A stretch of 10,962 nt of DNA from an uncultured Hungatella sp. (GCA_959018155.1 CAUEKH010000054.1:1-10962), one strand, 5' to 3'; counted from the first letter of the stretch, positions 1-6,885 are shown. The notes: generated by a model from the letters alone, not told the origin. Translations and numbers: made by a program.

Positions 1-984
1 TGTCCGGTGGATGCCATCACCATGGACGAGGATGGAATCGTTGTTATTGATGAGAGTAAATGTATCCAGTGTGGCGCCTGCATCCACAGCTGTCCGTTCG
101 GTGCTATTGGATCCAAGACATTTATGGTAGATGTCATCAACTTGATCAATGCAGGCAAGAAGGTAGTCGCTATGGTGGCGCCTGCCACAGAAGGCCAGTA
201 CGGCCCGGATATCACCATGGCAAGCTGGAGAACCGCGTTAAAGAAGATTGGTTTTGCCGACATGGTGGAGGTTGCTTTGGGCGGCGACTTAACCGCTGCC
301 GCAGAGGCTGCAGAGTGGGCGGAAGCGTATAAGGAAGGCAAGAAGATGACGACCTCCTGCTGTCCGGCATTCGTCAACATGATTAAACAGCACTATCCGA
401 TGCTGCTGGACAATATGTCCACAACGGTTTCCCCGATGTGCGCCGTTTCAAGAATGTTAAAGGCGCAGGATCCGGAGACGATCACCGTATTTATCGGTCC
501 GTGTATCGCCAAGAAGAGCGAGACTCTCGATTTGAATATCAGTGACAACGCCGACTACGCCATGACGCTGGGCGAGGCTCACGCCATGATGATGGCAAAG
601 GGCGTAGATTTAGAGCCAGAGGAGAATACTCTCCAGCAGGGTTCTGTATTCGGAAAACGGTTCGGCAACGGCGGCGGCGTAACCGCGGCTGTACTGGAGT
701 GCTTAAAGGAGACAGGGGAGAACGCCGATATCAGCGTGATGAAGTGTGACGGCGCTGCCGAGTGTAAGAAAGCCCTGATGCTCTTAAAGATTGGCAAGCT
801 TCCGGATGACTTTGTGGAAGGTATGGTCTGCGTCGGCGGCTGTGTCGGCGGCCCGAGCAAGCACAAGAGCGAAGGCGAGGCAAAGAAGGCCCGTGATCTT
901 CTGATTGGCCAGGCAGATAAGAGAGAAGTACATGAGAACTTAAAGATGCAGAATGCGACAGAGGTTGCGATGCATCGCCACTAA
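1..984 (+). CDS. [FeFe] hydrogenase-type iron-sulfur protein, 5'-truncated by window edge
   Basis: The frame is open from base 1, so the gene starts outside the window; 327 residues remain. An [FeFe] hydrogenase reversibly reduces protons to H2, usually with ferredoxin, in the cytoplasm. Visible residue 1 is the last Cys (CP) of one 4Fe-4S motif, and a full CxxCxxCxxxCP motif lies at residues 21-32. The hydrogenase domain follows with all three H-cluster signatures: TSCCP at 118-122 (Cys120 as probable proton relay, Cys121 as ligand), GPCIAKKSE at 166-174 (Cys168 ligand, Lys171, Glu174), and CVGGC at 277-281 (both Cys ligands). The methionine that precedes PC in classical HydA is Gly here, and the last motif ends GGCVGGP rather than GGCxxGGGQ. 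This resembles the group B type (inference from memory of the motifs). A catalytic enzyme is likely, but a sensory or electron-transfer relative is possible. A terminator follows at 1040-1086. Confidence 0.87.
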   Translation, partial: CPVDAITMDEDGIVVIDESKCIQCGACIHSCPFGAIGSKTFMVDVINLINAGKKVVAMVAPATEGQYGPDITMASWRTALKKIGFADMVEVALGGDLTAAAEAAEWAEAYKEGKKMTTSCCPAFVNMIKQHYPMLLDNMSTTVSPMCAVSRMLKAQDPETITVFIGPCIAKKSETLDLNISDNADYAMTLGEAHAMMMAKGVDLEPEENTLQQGSVFGKRFGNGGGVTAAVLECLKETGENADISVMKCDGAAECKKALMLLKIGKLPDDFVEGMVCVGGCVGGPSKHKSEGEAKKARDLLIGQADKREVHENLKMQNATEVAMHRH

Positions 985-995
985 GCTTATGAAAG

Positions 996-1043
996 AAACG
1001 ATAACCTGCACGCTCCGCGCACAGGTCACCGTCTTCAATAAAA
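996..1043. repeat. Terminator-linked 48-bp repeat, copy 1
   Basis: This segment matches 5226-5273 at 45 of 48 positions; differences are at 1014, 1022 and 1024. It lies between the hydrogenase stop and the bidirectional terminator, overlapping the terminator's left edge. Read on the minus strand, bases 1030 to 1000 can form a 14-bp hairpin with a GGA loop, including four G-U pairs that would be A-C mismatches in plus-strand RNA. Function unknown; I do not recognise it as a named element. Confidence 0.85.
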
Positions 1044-1086
1044 TAAGGCTTCCGCGCAGAAGACAGCTGTGCGGAAGCCTTATTTT
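1040..1086. terminator. Bidirectional rho-independent terminator between convergent genes
   Basis: A perfect 16-bp stem is formed by 1040-1055 and 1071-1086, extendable by four pairs (one G-U) to leave a 7-nt loop. A T run lies at 1083-1087 on the plus strand, and on the minus strand the far side reads TTATTTTATT. It can end both the hydrogenase transcript and the DeoR transcript. Confidence 0.92.
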
Positions 1087-1099
1087 TGATGCCCGTTCC

Positions 1100-1885
1100 C
1101 TACACCTGGTCGGCTAAAATAACCTGGATCCCAAGACGGCGCATATTCTCTAAATCTTCCTCATTGGCAGAGGAATCCGTAACGAGAACATCAATGTCAT
1201 GGATGGAAACGCTGGTATAACAGAAGATCCGCCCGACTTTGGATCCGTCAGCGGCGATAATTCTTTTCCCCTTGCAGTGCTTAATCATTTCTTCGTTGAT
1301 CATGGTTTCCAAGTAGGCGTAAGTGGTCACGCCATCTCTGGGGTGGATCCCGTTGGCGCCGAGGATGCAGACCGTGGCGGATACCTTGTCAATCAGATTT
1401 GTGGCCGACGCGCCGGCGTATGATTTGTTGCGCTTGTTGTACTCTCCGCCGGTTGAGATGAGCGTGGCGGTTCCATTTTCAATGACGGTGCAGGCCAGGG
1501 CGTTGTTGGTAATGATCGTGATATCTTTATCTTTGATGCAGCGGATGAGCTCAAGGGTAGTGGTTCCCGCGTTCAGAAATACGATATCCTTCTCCTTGAT
1601 GAAGCCGGAGGCGACCCGGGCAATCTGCTGTTTCTGCGCCTGGTGCATGGTGTCCTTATTTTCAAATATGGGAGTTGTCTCCATACTGCCTGAAATGAAA
1701 TTTGCCCCGCCGTGAAACCGCGTGACATATCCCTTTTCCTCCAGTTCCGCGAAATCCCGCCGGATCGTTAAATTCGATACGTGAAAGAGTTCACTGGCCT
1801 CTGAAACCTTCAGAGAACCGCGTGCCTCCAGTAAATCGAGTAATTGTTGGTGACGCTTTTGCACATCTGCCAGACTCTGTTTCAT
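1100..1885 (-). CDS. DeoR/GlpR-family transcriptional regulator of sugar metabolism
   Basis: The 261-residue length is usual for this family of DNA-binding repressors, which respond to phosphorylated sugars. The N-terminal winged helix-turn-helix spans about residues 8-60; the recognition helix and wing include SNLTIRRDFAELEEKGYV and FHGGA. The C-terminal phosphosugar-binding domain shows NAGTTT (105-110), TNN (126-128), STGGEYN (144-150), DGVTT (184-188) and ADGSKVG (212-218). The start is supported by AAAGGA on the minus strand (1894-1899 in plus coordinates), 8 nt upstream of ATG. The gene is divergent from the GH31 glycosidase, its probable target. A strong promoter with an inverted repeat over its -10 suggests autoregulation. 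The inducer cannot be read from the sequence. Confidence 0.93.
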   Translation of the reverse strand: MKQSLADVQKRHQQLLDLLEARGSLKVSEASELFHVSNLTIRRDFAELEEKGYVTRFHGGANFISGSMETTPIFENKDTMHQAQKQQIARVASGFIKEKDIVFLNAGTTTLELIRCIKDKDITIITNNALACTVIENGTATLISTGGEYNKRNKSYAGASATNLIDKVSATVCILGANGIHPRDGVTTYAYLETMINEEMIKHCKGKRIIAADGSKVGRIFCYTSVSIHDIDVLVTDSSANEEDLENMRRLGIQVILADQV

Positions 1886-1923
1886 AGGCCCTGTCCTTTC
1901 TCTGTAAGACGAACAATAAAAAC

Positions 1924-1947
1924 GTTCATAAAAATTATATCATGAAC
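1924..1947. promoter_or_regulatory. Inverted-repeat operator candidate over the DeoR promoter
   Basis: GTTCAT (1924-1929) and ATGAAC (1942-1947) form a perfect 6-bp inverted repeat with a 12-bp spacer. The repeat encloses the -10 of the minus-strand promoter, where a bound repressor would block RNA polymerase. Autoregulation by the adjacent DeoR protein is inferred from position only. Confidence 0.55.
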
Positions 1948-1962
1948 TATTCTGACATTCAA
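1934..1962 (-). promoter_or_regulatory. Sigma-A promoter of the DeoR-family gene
   Basis: On the minus strand, a TTGAAT -35 (1957-1962) is separated by 17 bp from a consensus TATAAT -10 (1934-1939), with an extended TG one base upstream of the -10. Initiation would be near 1927, leaving about 40 nt of leader before the start codon at 1885. Confidence 0.8.
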
Positions 1963-1979
1963 GCGGAAACGGGAGGAAA

Positions 1980-2009
1980 GTGAAAATACTAAGTGAAAAT
2001 GGTGAAAAA
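1980..2009 (+). promoter_or_regulatory. Three GTGAAAA direct repeats upstream of the GH31 promoter
   Basis: GTGAAAAT occurs at 1980-1987 and 1993-2000, and GTGAAAAA at 2002-2009, just upstream of the -35 hexamer at 2014. DeoR-family proteins often bind short direct repeats, so this may be the operator controlling GH31. Spacing is uneven (13 and 9 bp between starts), and A-rich sequence could produce this by chance. Confidence 0.35.
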
Positions 2010-2013
2010 ACCC

Positions 2014-2041
2014 TTGCTATATGGCATGATCCTGATATACT
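2014..2041 (+). promoter_or_regulatory. Probable promoter of the GH31-SRAP transcript
   Basis: A TTGCTA -35 (2014-2019) is followed after 16 bp by a TATACT -10 (2036-2041) with an extended TG (2033-2034). Transcription would start near 2048, giving a leader of about 65 nt that contains the 2066-2101 hairpin. Confidence 0.6.
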
Positions 2042-2065
2042 CAAAGTGACAGAATAATTACAGGA

Positions 2066-2101
2066 AAACCACGAATAAGAGACTGTTTATGAGCGTGGTT
2101 T
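2066..2101 (+). promoter_or_regulatory. Leader hairpin next to the GH31 ribosome binding site
   Basis: AAACCACG (2066-2073) pairs perfectly with CGTGGTTT (2094-2101), 8 bp around a 20-nt loop in which ATAA (2075-2078) and TTAT (2087-2090) can also pair. The stem ends two bases before the AAGGAG site at 2104-2109. It could affect ribosome access or mRNA stability; no known riboswitch is recognised. Confidence 0.4.
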
Positions 2102-2114
2102 GGAAGGAGTTTTT

Positions 2115-4514
2115 ATGGATTTAAGCTATCATTGTGAGGGGAATCCTGCCGCCTCAAAAGGCCAGATGATTACTGGCGATCATTACCGTTTTACCGTACT
2201 TACAGACTGCATGATCCGGTGTGAGTACAGCGTGAGCGGAGAATTTGTTGATGAGCGGACACAGATGGTGATGAACCGGCGTCTCGACGATGCCTGGTTC
2301 GAGGTGAGGGAGTCAGAGGAAGAACTGCAGATAGAGACGAAACTGCTCTGTCTGATTTACGACAGGAAGCCATTTTCTCAGGACGGTCTGCGGATTCGGA
2401 TGAAATCCAACCCTTATACCGGCTATGCGGTCTGGTATTACGGCACTCAGGGGGACATGCTTCCGGGAACGGCCAGAACACTCGACGAGGCGGACGGGGA
2501 GATTCCGCTGGAAACCGGCGTACTGTCGAAAAATGGTTTCGGATGTCTCGATGACACCACTTCCTTCCGCTTGGATGAGGAAGGCTGGGTGATGCCTGCG
2601 GTTGAGGGGCACACCGACATCTATTTCCTTGCATATGGCAGAGAGTATGAGAAGTGCCTGCGCGACTATTTCCGGCTTACCGGGAAGACGCCTTTGCTTC
2701 CGAGATTTACTCTCGGAAACTGGTGGAGCCGGTATTATAAATATACCCAGGAGGAATATTTGGAGCTGATGGACCGGTTTGATGCGGAGAAGCTGCCATT
2801 TTCCGTATCGGTTATCGACATGGACTGGCATCTCGTCGATATTCCTGAGAAATACGGCAAAGGCTGGACCGGTTATACATGGAACCGGGAGTTATTTCCG
2901 GATCACCGGGAATTTTTAAAGGAGCTGCACCGCCGGGGGAAAGCGGTGACGCTCAACGTTCATCCGGCCGACGGAATCCGGGCTTATGAGGAACCGTACC
3001 CGGCTGCTGCGGCCCGCATGGGGGTCGATACAGAGAAAGAGGAGCAGGTTGAGTTCAATATCTCCGACAGAAAGTTCCTGGAAACGTATTTTGAGTGCGT
3101 CCACCACCCGATGGAAGAGGAGGGCGTGGATTTCTGGTGGGTTGACTGGCAGCAGGGCAGCCGAAGCGGGAAAGCGGGGCTCGATCCTCTGTGGATGTTA
3201 AACCATTACCATTTTCTGGACAGCATGAGAGACGGGAAGAGGCCGCTGACATTTTCACGGTATGCCGGTCTGGGCAGCCACCGGTACCCCATCGGATTTT
3301 CCGGGGACACGGTGATTACCTGGGAATCCCTTGGTTTCCAGCCGTATTTTACCAATATGGCCAGCAACGCCGGGTATGGCTGGTGGAGCCACGATATCGG
3401 CGGTCATATGAATGGCTATCGGGACGATGAACTGACGACCCGCTGGGTGCAGTACGGCGTGTTCTCCCCGATCATGAGGCTGCACAGTTCCAATAATGAG
3501 TTTTCCGGCAAGGAACCGTGGAAATACGGAAAAGAGGCGCGGGAGGTTATGGGAGAATTCCTCCGTCTCCGCCACCAGCTGATTCCTTACCTCTACACCA
3601 TGAACTACAAATGCACGAAAGAGGGACAGCTTCTGGTGCGGCCGCTCTATTTCCGTTACCCGCAGCTGCAGAAGGCTTATGAATTTAAAAATGAGTATTT
3701 CTTCGGTACGGAACTGCTGGTGAACCCGATTACCTCGCCGGTCTGCAAGGCGTCCGCCATGGGCTCTGTAAAGACGTGGCTGCCTGAGGGCATCTGGTTC
3801 GATTTCTTCAGCGGTCTGTCGTACCGTGGCGGACGCACTGTGGAAATGTTCCGCACGCTGGAGACAATCCCGGTGCTTGCGAAGGCCGGCGGTATTGTTC
3901 CGATGGAGACAGAGGAGACGGTGAGCGCCCATACGGGGAATCCGGAGTCGGTAGAGCTTCGCGTATTCGGCGGAGCAGATGGCGCATTTACCCTGTACGA
4001 AGATGACGGGCAGACCATGGCGTATGAGGAAGGAAAATCCGTCCGGACCCAATTTACCCTTGACTGGGAAAATGGTTCCTTTGTCATTGAGCCGTGCGAG
4101 GGAGATGCGTCCCTGATTCCGGAGAACAGAACGTATCGGATCGTGTTCTACGGTGTGTCTGAAGATACCGCCGCCGCGGTCACAGCCGTGTGTGGAGAGC
4201 AGCCGGTGATTGTGGATAAACGGTATGATAAGGTCAGAAATGTGTTGACAGTTGGACTTCCCCGGCTTCCGGCAGATGAGAAGATTGAAGTGTTACTGGG
4301 AAATACGCCTGCTCTGGCGCCAAACCGGGTAGTTCCCAAGTGTTATGAGATTCTGAACCGCGCACAGATGAAGTACGATGTAAAGAATGAACTCTATCAT
4401 GTGATAGAGCGGGAATGCCATACAGAGTGTCTGATTTCTGAAATAGAAAGCGCTGATATGGCCGATGATATGAAGAAGGCTCTTCTGGAAATCGTTACGG
4501 CCAGGCTGGAGTAA
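2115..4514 (+). CDS. Glycoside hydrolase family 31 alpha-glycosidase
   Basis: This 799-residue protein should hydrolyse alpha-linked glycosides by the retaining GH31 mechanism. It lacks a signal peptide and probably acts in the cytoplasm on imported oligosaccharides. An N-terminal beta-sandwich region covers about 1-190. The (beta/alpha)8 barrel begins near RFTLGNWWSRYYKY and carries IDMDW (Asp235, Asp237, -1 subsite), WWVDWQQG (nucleophile Asp344), FSGDT (acid/base Asp398), WWSHDIGGH (423-431) and RLHSS (His457). A beta-sandwich with YEDDGQT (628-634), as in DUF5110, follows, then a helical tail from about 745. The ATG at 2115 is preferred over the in-frame TTG at 2100, because AAGGAG lies 5 nt upstream of it. 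The WVDWQQ nucleophile loop differs from alpha-xylosidase and alpha-glucosidase forms I know, so substrate is left open; alpha-galactosidase-like GH31 is a possibility. The divergent DeoR gene is the likely regulator. Confidence 0.93.
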   Translation: MDLSYHCEGNPAASKGQMITGDHYRFTVLTDCMIRCEYSVSGEFVDERTQMVMNRRLDDAWFEVRESEEELQIETKLLCLIYDRKPFSQDGLRIRMKSNPYTGYAVWYYGTQGDMLPGTARTLDEADGEIPLETGVLSKNGFGCLDDTTSFRLDEEGWVMPAVEGHTDIYFLAYGREYEKCLRDYFRLTGKTPLLPRFTLGNWWSRYYKYTQEEYLELMDRFDAEKLPFSVSVIDMDWHLVDIPEKYGKGWTGYTWNRELFPDHREFLKELHRRGKAVTLNVHPADGIRAYEEPYPAAAARMGVDTEKEEQVEFNISDRKFLETYFECVHHPMEEEGVDFWWVDWQQGSRSGKAGLDPLWMLNHYHFLDSMRDGKRPLTFSRYAGLGSHRYPIGFSGDTVITWESLGFQPYFTNMASNAGYGWWSHDIGGHMNGYRDDELTTRWVQYGVFSPIMRLHSSNNEFSGKEPWKYGKEAREVMGEFLRLRHQLIPYLYTMNYKCTKEGQLLVRPLYFRYPQLQKAYEFKNEYFFGTELLVNPITSPVCKASAMGSVKTWLPEGIWFDFFSGLSYRGGRTVEMFRTLETIPVLAKAGGIVPMETEETVSAHTGNPESVELRVFGGADGAFTLYEDDGQTMAYEEGKSVRTQFTLDWENGSFVIEPCEGDASLIPENRTYRIVFYGVSEDTAAAVTAVCGEQPVIVDKRYDKVRNVLTVGLPRLPADEKIEVLLGNTPALAPNRVVPKCYEILNRAQMKYDVKNELYHVIERECHTECLISEIESADMADDMKKALLEIVTARLE

Positions 4515-4551
4515 CTCCGGAAGTGAATGGTTAGAGAAAGGACACGATTGC

Positions 4552-5151
4552 ATGTGCGGCAGATATTTCATTGATTTTGAGACGGAAAAAGCGATCTGTG
4601 AATTGCTTCAGCAGATGGATCGGGATATGCGCGCGGAGCGGCTGGGCCTTAGGAGCACGGACGTGGTGCCGTCAGATACGGCGCCAATTCTGGTGGATGC
4701 TGGCGGCCATCTGGAGGTGGAACGCCAGCGGTGGGGATTTCCCGGAGTGGGCGGAAAAGGTCTTGTCATCAACGCCAGGGCGGAGACGGTCCTCGAGAAG
4801 AAGATGTTCCATGATGCCGTGATTTCCAGGCGGGCCGTGGTTCCGGCTTCGAGATTCTATGAGTGGAATAAAAACCGGGACAGGATCACATTTTTGCGGG
4901 AAGACAGAGAAGTGCTGTTTATGGCCGGATTTTACAGCCGGTTTGAAGACGGAAACCATTACGTAATCCTGACGACGAAAGCCAATGATTCCATGGCCTG
5001 TACCCACGACCGGATGCCGCTGCTTCTGGAGAAGGACGCAGTGGAGGACTGGGTTTTCAATGGCAGCAGGCTGAAGGAGTATCTGCTTAAAGAGCCTGCG
5101 CCATTAGCAAAAGAGGCGGAGTACGAACAGATTTCCCTTCCGGGTTTGTAA
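4552..5151 (+). CDS. SRAP domain protein (YedK/HMCES family), abasic-site DNA-protein crosslinker
   Basis: SRAP proteins shield abasic sites in single-stranded DNA by forming a thiazolidine link through the cysteine exposed after removal of Met1. The 199-residue product starts MCGRY, placing catalytic Cys at position 2. The other hallmarks are present: INAR (73-76, Asn74), ASRFYEW (99-105, Glu104) and THDRMP (151-156, His152), plus TTKAND (141-146). Length is usual for a bacterial SRAP protein. AAAGGA at 4537-4542 sits 9 nt before ATG, and the requirement for Cys2 fixes this start. The gene begins 37 bp after the GH31 stop with no terminator between, so co-transcription is likely, though a functional tie is not obvious. 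No LexA box was recognised upstream. Confidence 0.94.
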   Translation: MCGRYFIDFETEKAICELLQQMDRDMRAERLGLRSTDVVPSDTAPILVDAGGHLEVERQRWGFPGVGGKGLVINARAETVLEKKMFHDAVISRRAVVPASRFYEWNKNRDRITFLREDREVLFMAGFYSRFEDGNHYVILTTKANDSMACTHDRMPLLLEKDAVEDWVFNGSRLKEYLLKEPAPLAKEAEYEQISLPGL

Positions 5152-5225
5152 GGAAAAACACGGAAGGGGGCACCTTTCGGAGATTAGATAAAGAGTCGGG
5201 GGAAAAATAAAACAGGCGGTTGAAA

Positions 5226-5273
5226 AAACGATAACCTGCACGCGCCGCGCATAAGTCACCGTCTTCAATAAAA
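5226..5273. repeat. Terminator-linked 48-bp repeat, copy 2
   Basis: Second copy of the 996-1043 element (45/48 identical), in the same orientation and again in a convergent intergenic region overlapping a terminator's left edge by two bases. Minus-strand folding of 5260-5230 keeps the hairpin with one extra wobble and one A-C mismatch relative to copy 1; the third difference is in the loop. The adjoining terminator stems are unrelated, so the shared sequence is not just a terminator family. Confidence 0.85.
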
Positions 5274-5322
5274 CGGCTGGAATCAGCCAGGATTTTTTGT
5301 CCTGCAAATGATTCCAGCCGTT
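5272..5322. terminator. Terminator hairpin between SRAP and MATE genes
   Basis: A perfect 14-bp stem joins 5272-5285 and 5309-5322. The 23-nt loop holds an inner 5-bp stem (5288-5292 with 5300-5304). On the minus strand the hairpin is followed by TTTTATT, a reasonable terminator tail for the MATE gene; the plus-strand side has only a weak T-rich tail (TTCAGTTCTATAT), so termination of the SRAP transcript is less certain. Confidence 0.78.
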
Positions 5323-5327
5323 CAGTT

Positions 5328-6695
5328 CTATATAGCGCTGTCTGGTGAAACTTTCTCCTGTTTTGGGTACTGCGATACGATTTTCCTGTAAAAAATCATG
5401 GTGAGCGCAGTCGCTGCCGCCCAGCCGAAAGGCCATGCCATCCAGATTCCCGTACTGCCAAAACGCGGCGATAAGAGAAAGGCGAATACAATCCGGATAA
5501 TCAGATCCGGAATCGTGGCGATGACGAAGTAAATCATAGCGCCGGATCCTCTTAAAATGCCGTCGGCCATCAGCTTAATGGATATCATGAGATAAAATGG
5601 CGAAACGATTTTCAAAAACATCACGCCTGCCTGTATGGCTTCTGTACTGCCTGAGTCGAGGAACAGCCCCATCATCTGCCTGCTGAATAAGAAATACAGC
5701 CCCACAAACGGGAGGGAGGCCATCAGAGAGAGGCGGACGCCGGTGGAAAAACCAGCCCGGATCCGTTCCCCTTTCCCGGCGCCGAGATTCTGGGCCGTAT
5801 AGCTGGATAAGCAGCTTCCAAGTGACATAAAGGCCGTGATGGCGAAAGTATTCAGCTTGATGGCGGCGGAGTATCCGGCAATGGTGGCGGAACCATAATG
5901 GTTGACGATAATCTGGATGAAGAGATTACCGACGGAGATGACGCTCTGCTGCAGGATGCTGGGAACGGCAATCGCCGCTGTCTGCCTGAATAGAAGGAAA
6001 TCGAACAGGGCCGGTTTCACGTATCTCCCCGTCGGAACCATCCCTTTCAGGCGGTGAAAGAGCGTTGTGACCGCCAGAATTGAAGAGACGCCCTGCGCCA
6101 GAAAGGTAGCCCAGGCCACGCCGGCCACACCCATGTGAAAATAGGCCACGAACCAGATGTCGAGGATAATATTTCCCACAGATGAGCCGATCAGAAAGTA
6201 AAGAGGGGTCTTTGAATCCCCGAATGCCGTGAAAATACCGGTGCAGACATTGTAGAGAATCAGAAATATCAGCCCGTATGTATAGATCCGCAGATAGAGC
6301 GCCCCGTCGGAGAATACGTTGTCAGGCGTCCGAATCCAGCGCATCATGGGCGCGCAGAAGACTATCCCGTAAAGAGTAAGGGCGAGCCCCAGGGTGCCGC
6401 AGGCGATAAATGACGTGTTGATGGCCGTCTTCATGCGCTTAAAATCTTTGGCCCCGAATAAACGGGATACAATGACGGATGCGCCTAAGTTGCTTCCGGT
6501 GGCAAATGCCATAAAAATGACGGTAATCGGATAAGAGGCGCCGACTGCCGCCAGCGCATCCTCACCGGCAAAGCGGCCGGCTATCATACTGTCGGCAATA
6601 TTATAAAACTGCTGGAACATGACGCTTAAAAGCATGGGAAGCAGAAAGCGCCACAGTGTCTTTCGTGGCTGTTCCACGGTTAAGTCGGTTGTCAT
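5328..6695 (-). CDS. MATE family multidrug/Na+-type efflux transporter
   Basis: MATE proteins export cationic drugs and other small molecules across the cytoplasmic membrane using Na+ or H+ gradients. The 455-residue length and about twelve hydrophobic helices in two related halves fit the family. Typical motifs are FYNIADSMIAGRF (30-42) with Asp35, ALAAVGASYPI (47-57), GSNLGASVIVSRLFGA (67-82) in the first half, and AQNLGAGKGERI (301-312) in the second. The start is supported by GGAGG on the minus strand (5 bases at 6702-6706) 6 nt before ATG. It is convergent with SRAP and divergent from the two-component system, sharing a 190-bp intergenic region with it. Substrate cannot be predicted; proximity to a Bce-type module hints at toxic compounds but is not proof. 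Confidence 0.93.
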   Translation of the reverse strand: MTTDLTVEQPRKTLWRFLLPMLLSVMFQQFYNIADSMIAGRFAGEDALAAVGASYPITVIFMAFATGSNLGASVIVSRLFGAKDFKRMKTAINTSFIACGTLGLALTLYGIVFCAPMMRWIRTPDNVFSDGALYLRIYTYGLIFLILYNVCTGIFTAFGDSKTPLYFLIGSSVGNIILDIWFVAYFHMGVAGVAWATFLAQGVSSILAVTTLFHRLKGMVPTGRYVKPALFDFLLFRQTAAIAVPSILQQSVISVGNLFIQIIVNHYGSATIAGYSAAIKLNTFAITAFMSLGSCLSSYTAQNLGAGKGERIRAGFSTGVRLSLMASLPFVGLYFLFSRQMMGLFLDSGSTEAIQAGVMFLKIVSPFYLMISIKLMADGILRGSGAMIYFVIATIPDLIIRIVFAFLLSPRFGSTGIWMAWPFGWAAATALTMIFYRKIVSQYPKQEKVSPDSAI

Positions 6696-6751
6696 GGGGG
6701 TCCTCCGTATTTCAACATTTTATGAAAAAGTATACATTTTTTCCAAATGCA

Positions 6752-6780
6752 AGTATAGCATGGAGAAGCGCGCCGGGCAA
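6752..6780 (-). promoter_or_regulatory. Promoter of the MATE gene
   Basis: On the minus strand, TTGCCC (6775-6780) and TATACT (6752-6757) are 17 bp apart with an extended TG before the -10. The predicted start near 6745 leaves roughly 50 nt of leader. A second TATACT at 6729-6734 has no suitable -35 at the right distance. Confidence 0.6.
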
Positions 6781-6821
6781 GTGGACAGCCCGATGGAAAA
6801 TAAAAAAATATGTTACCCAAA

Positions 6822-6854
6822 TTAAGGAAAAACTTAAGAAACAGATGGTATAAT
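6822..6854 (+). promoter_or_regulatory. Promoter and possible response-regulator box of the two-component operon
   Basis: A consensus TATAAT (6849-6854) has no good -35 at 16-18 bp. Instead TTAAGGA (6822-6828) and TTAAGAA (6834-6840) form a direct repeat with 12-bp period over the -35 region. OmpR-family regulators commonly bind such direct repeats and substitute for a weak -35, so positive autoregulation is plausible. Confidence 0.5.
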
Positions 6855-6885
6855 GGTAAAAAATCTGACAAAAAGGAAAGATATC

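Noticed and set aside
1000..1030. Integron attC site or group IIC intron remnant at the terminator-linked repeat
   Set aside because: Folded single-strand structure and terminator position suggested these, but there is no attC core sequence, no integrase, no intron domain V and no reverse transcriptase.
2100..2114. TTG start for GH31 adding five residues
   Set aside because: It lies at the end of the leader hairpin and overlaps the Shine-Dalgarno region that correctly serves the ATG at 2115.
3255..4052. Minus-strand 265-codon open frame inside GH31
   Set aside because: Antisense shadow of a clear GH31 coding sequence with intact motifs; low-complexity composition with no family resemblance.
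5170..5186. Small hairpin in the region after the SRAP stop
   Set aside because: Only about six pairs including a G-U and no T run follows; too weak to call a terminator.
5104..5436. Minus-strand 110-codon open frame across the SRAP 3' end, repeat copy 2, terminator and MATE 3' end
   Set aside because: It overlaps two well-supported genes and a terminator, has no recognisable domain and no evident ribosome site; treated as chance.
6853..6885. Upstream in-frame ATG for the response regulator
   Set aside because: It overlaps the TATAAT -10, has no ribosome site, and would add residues before the usual start of a receiver domain.
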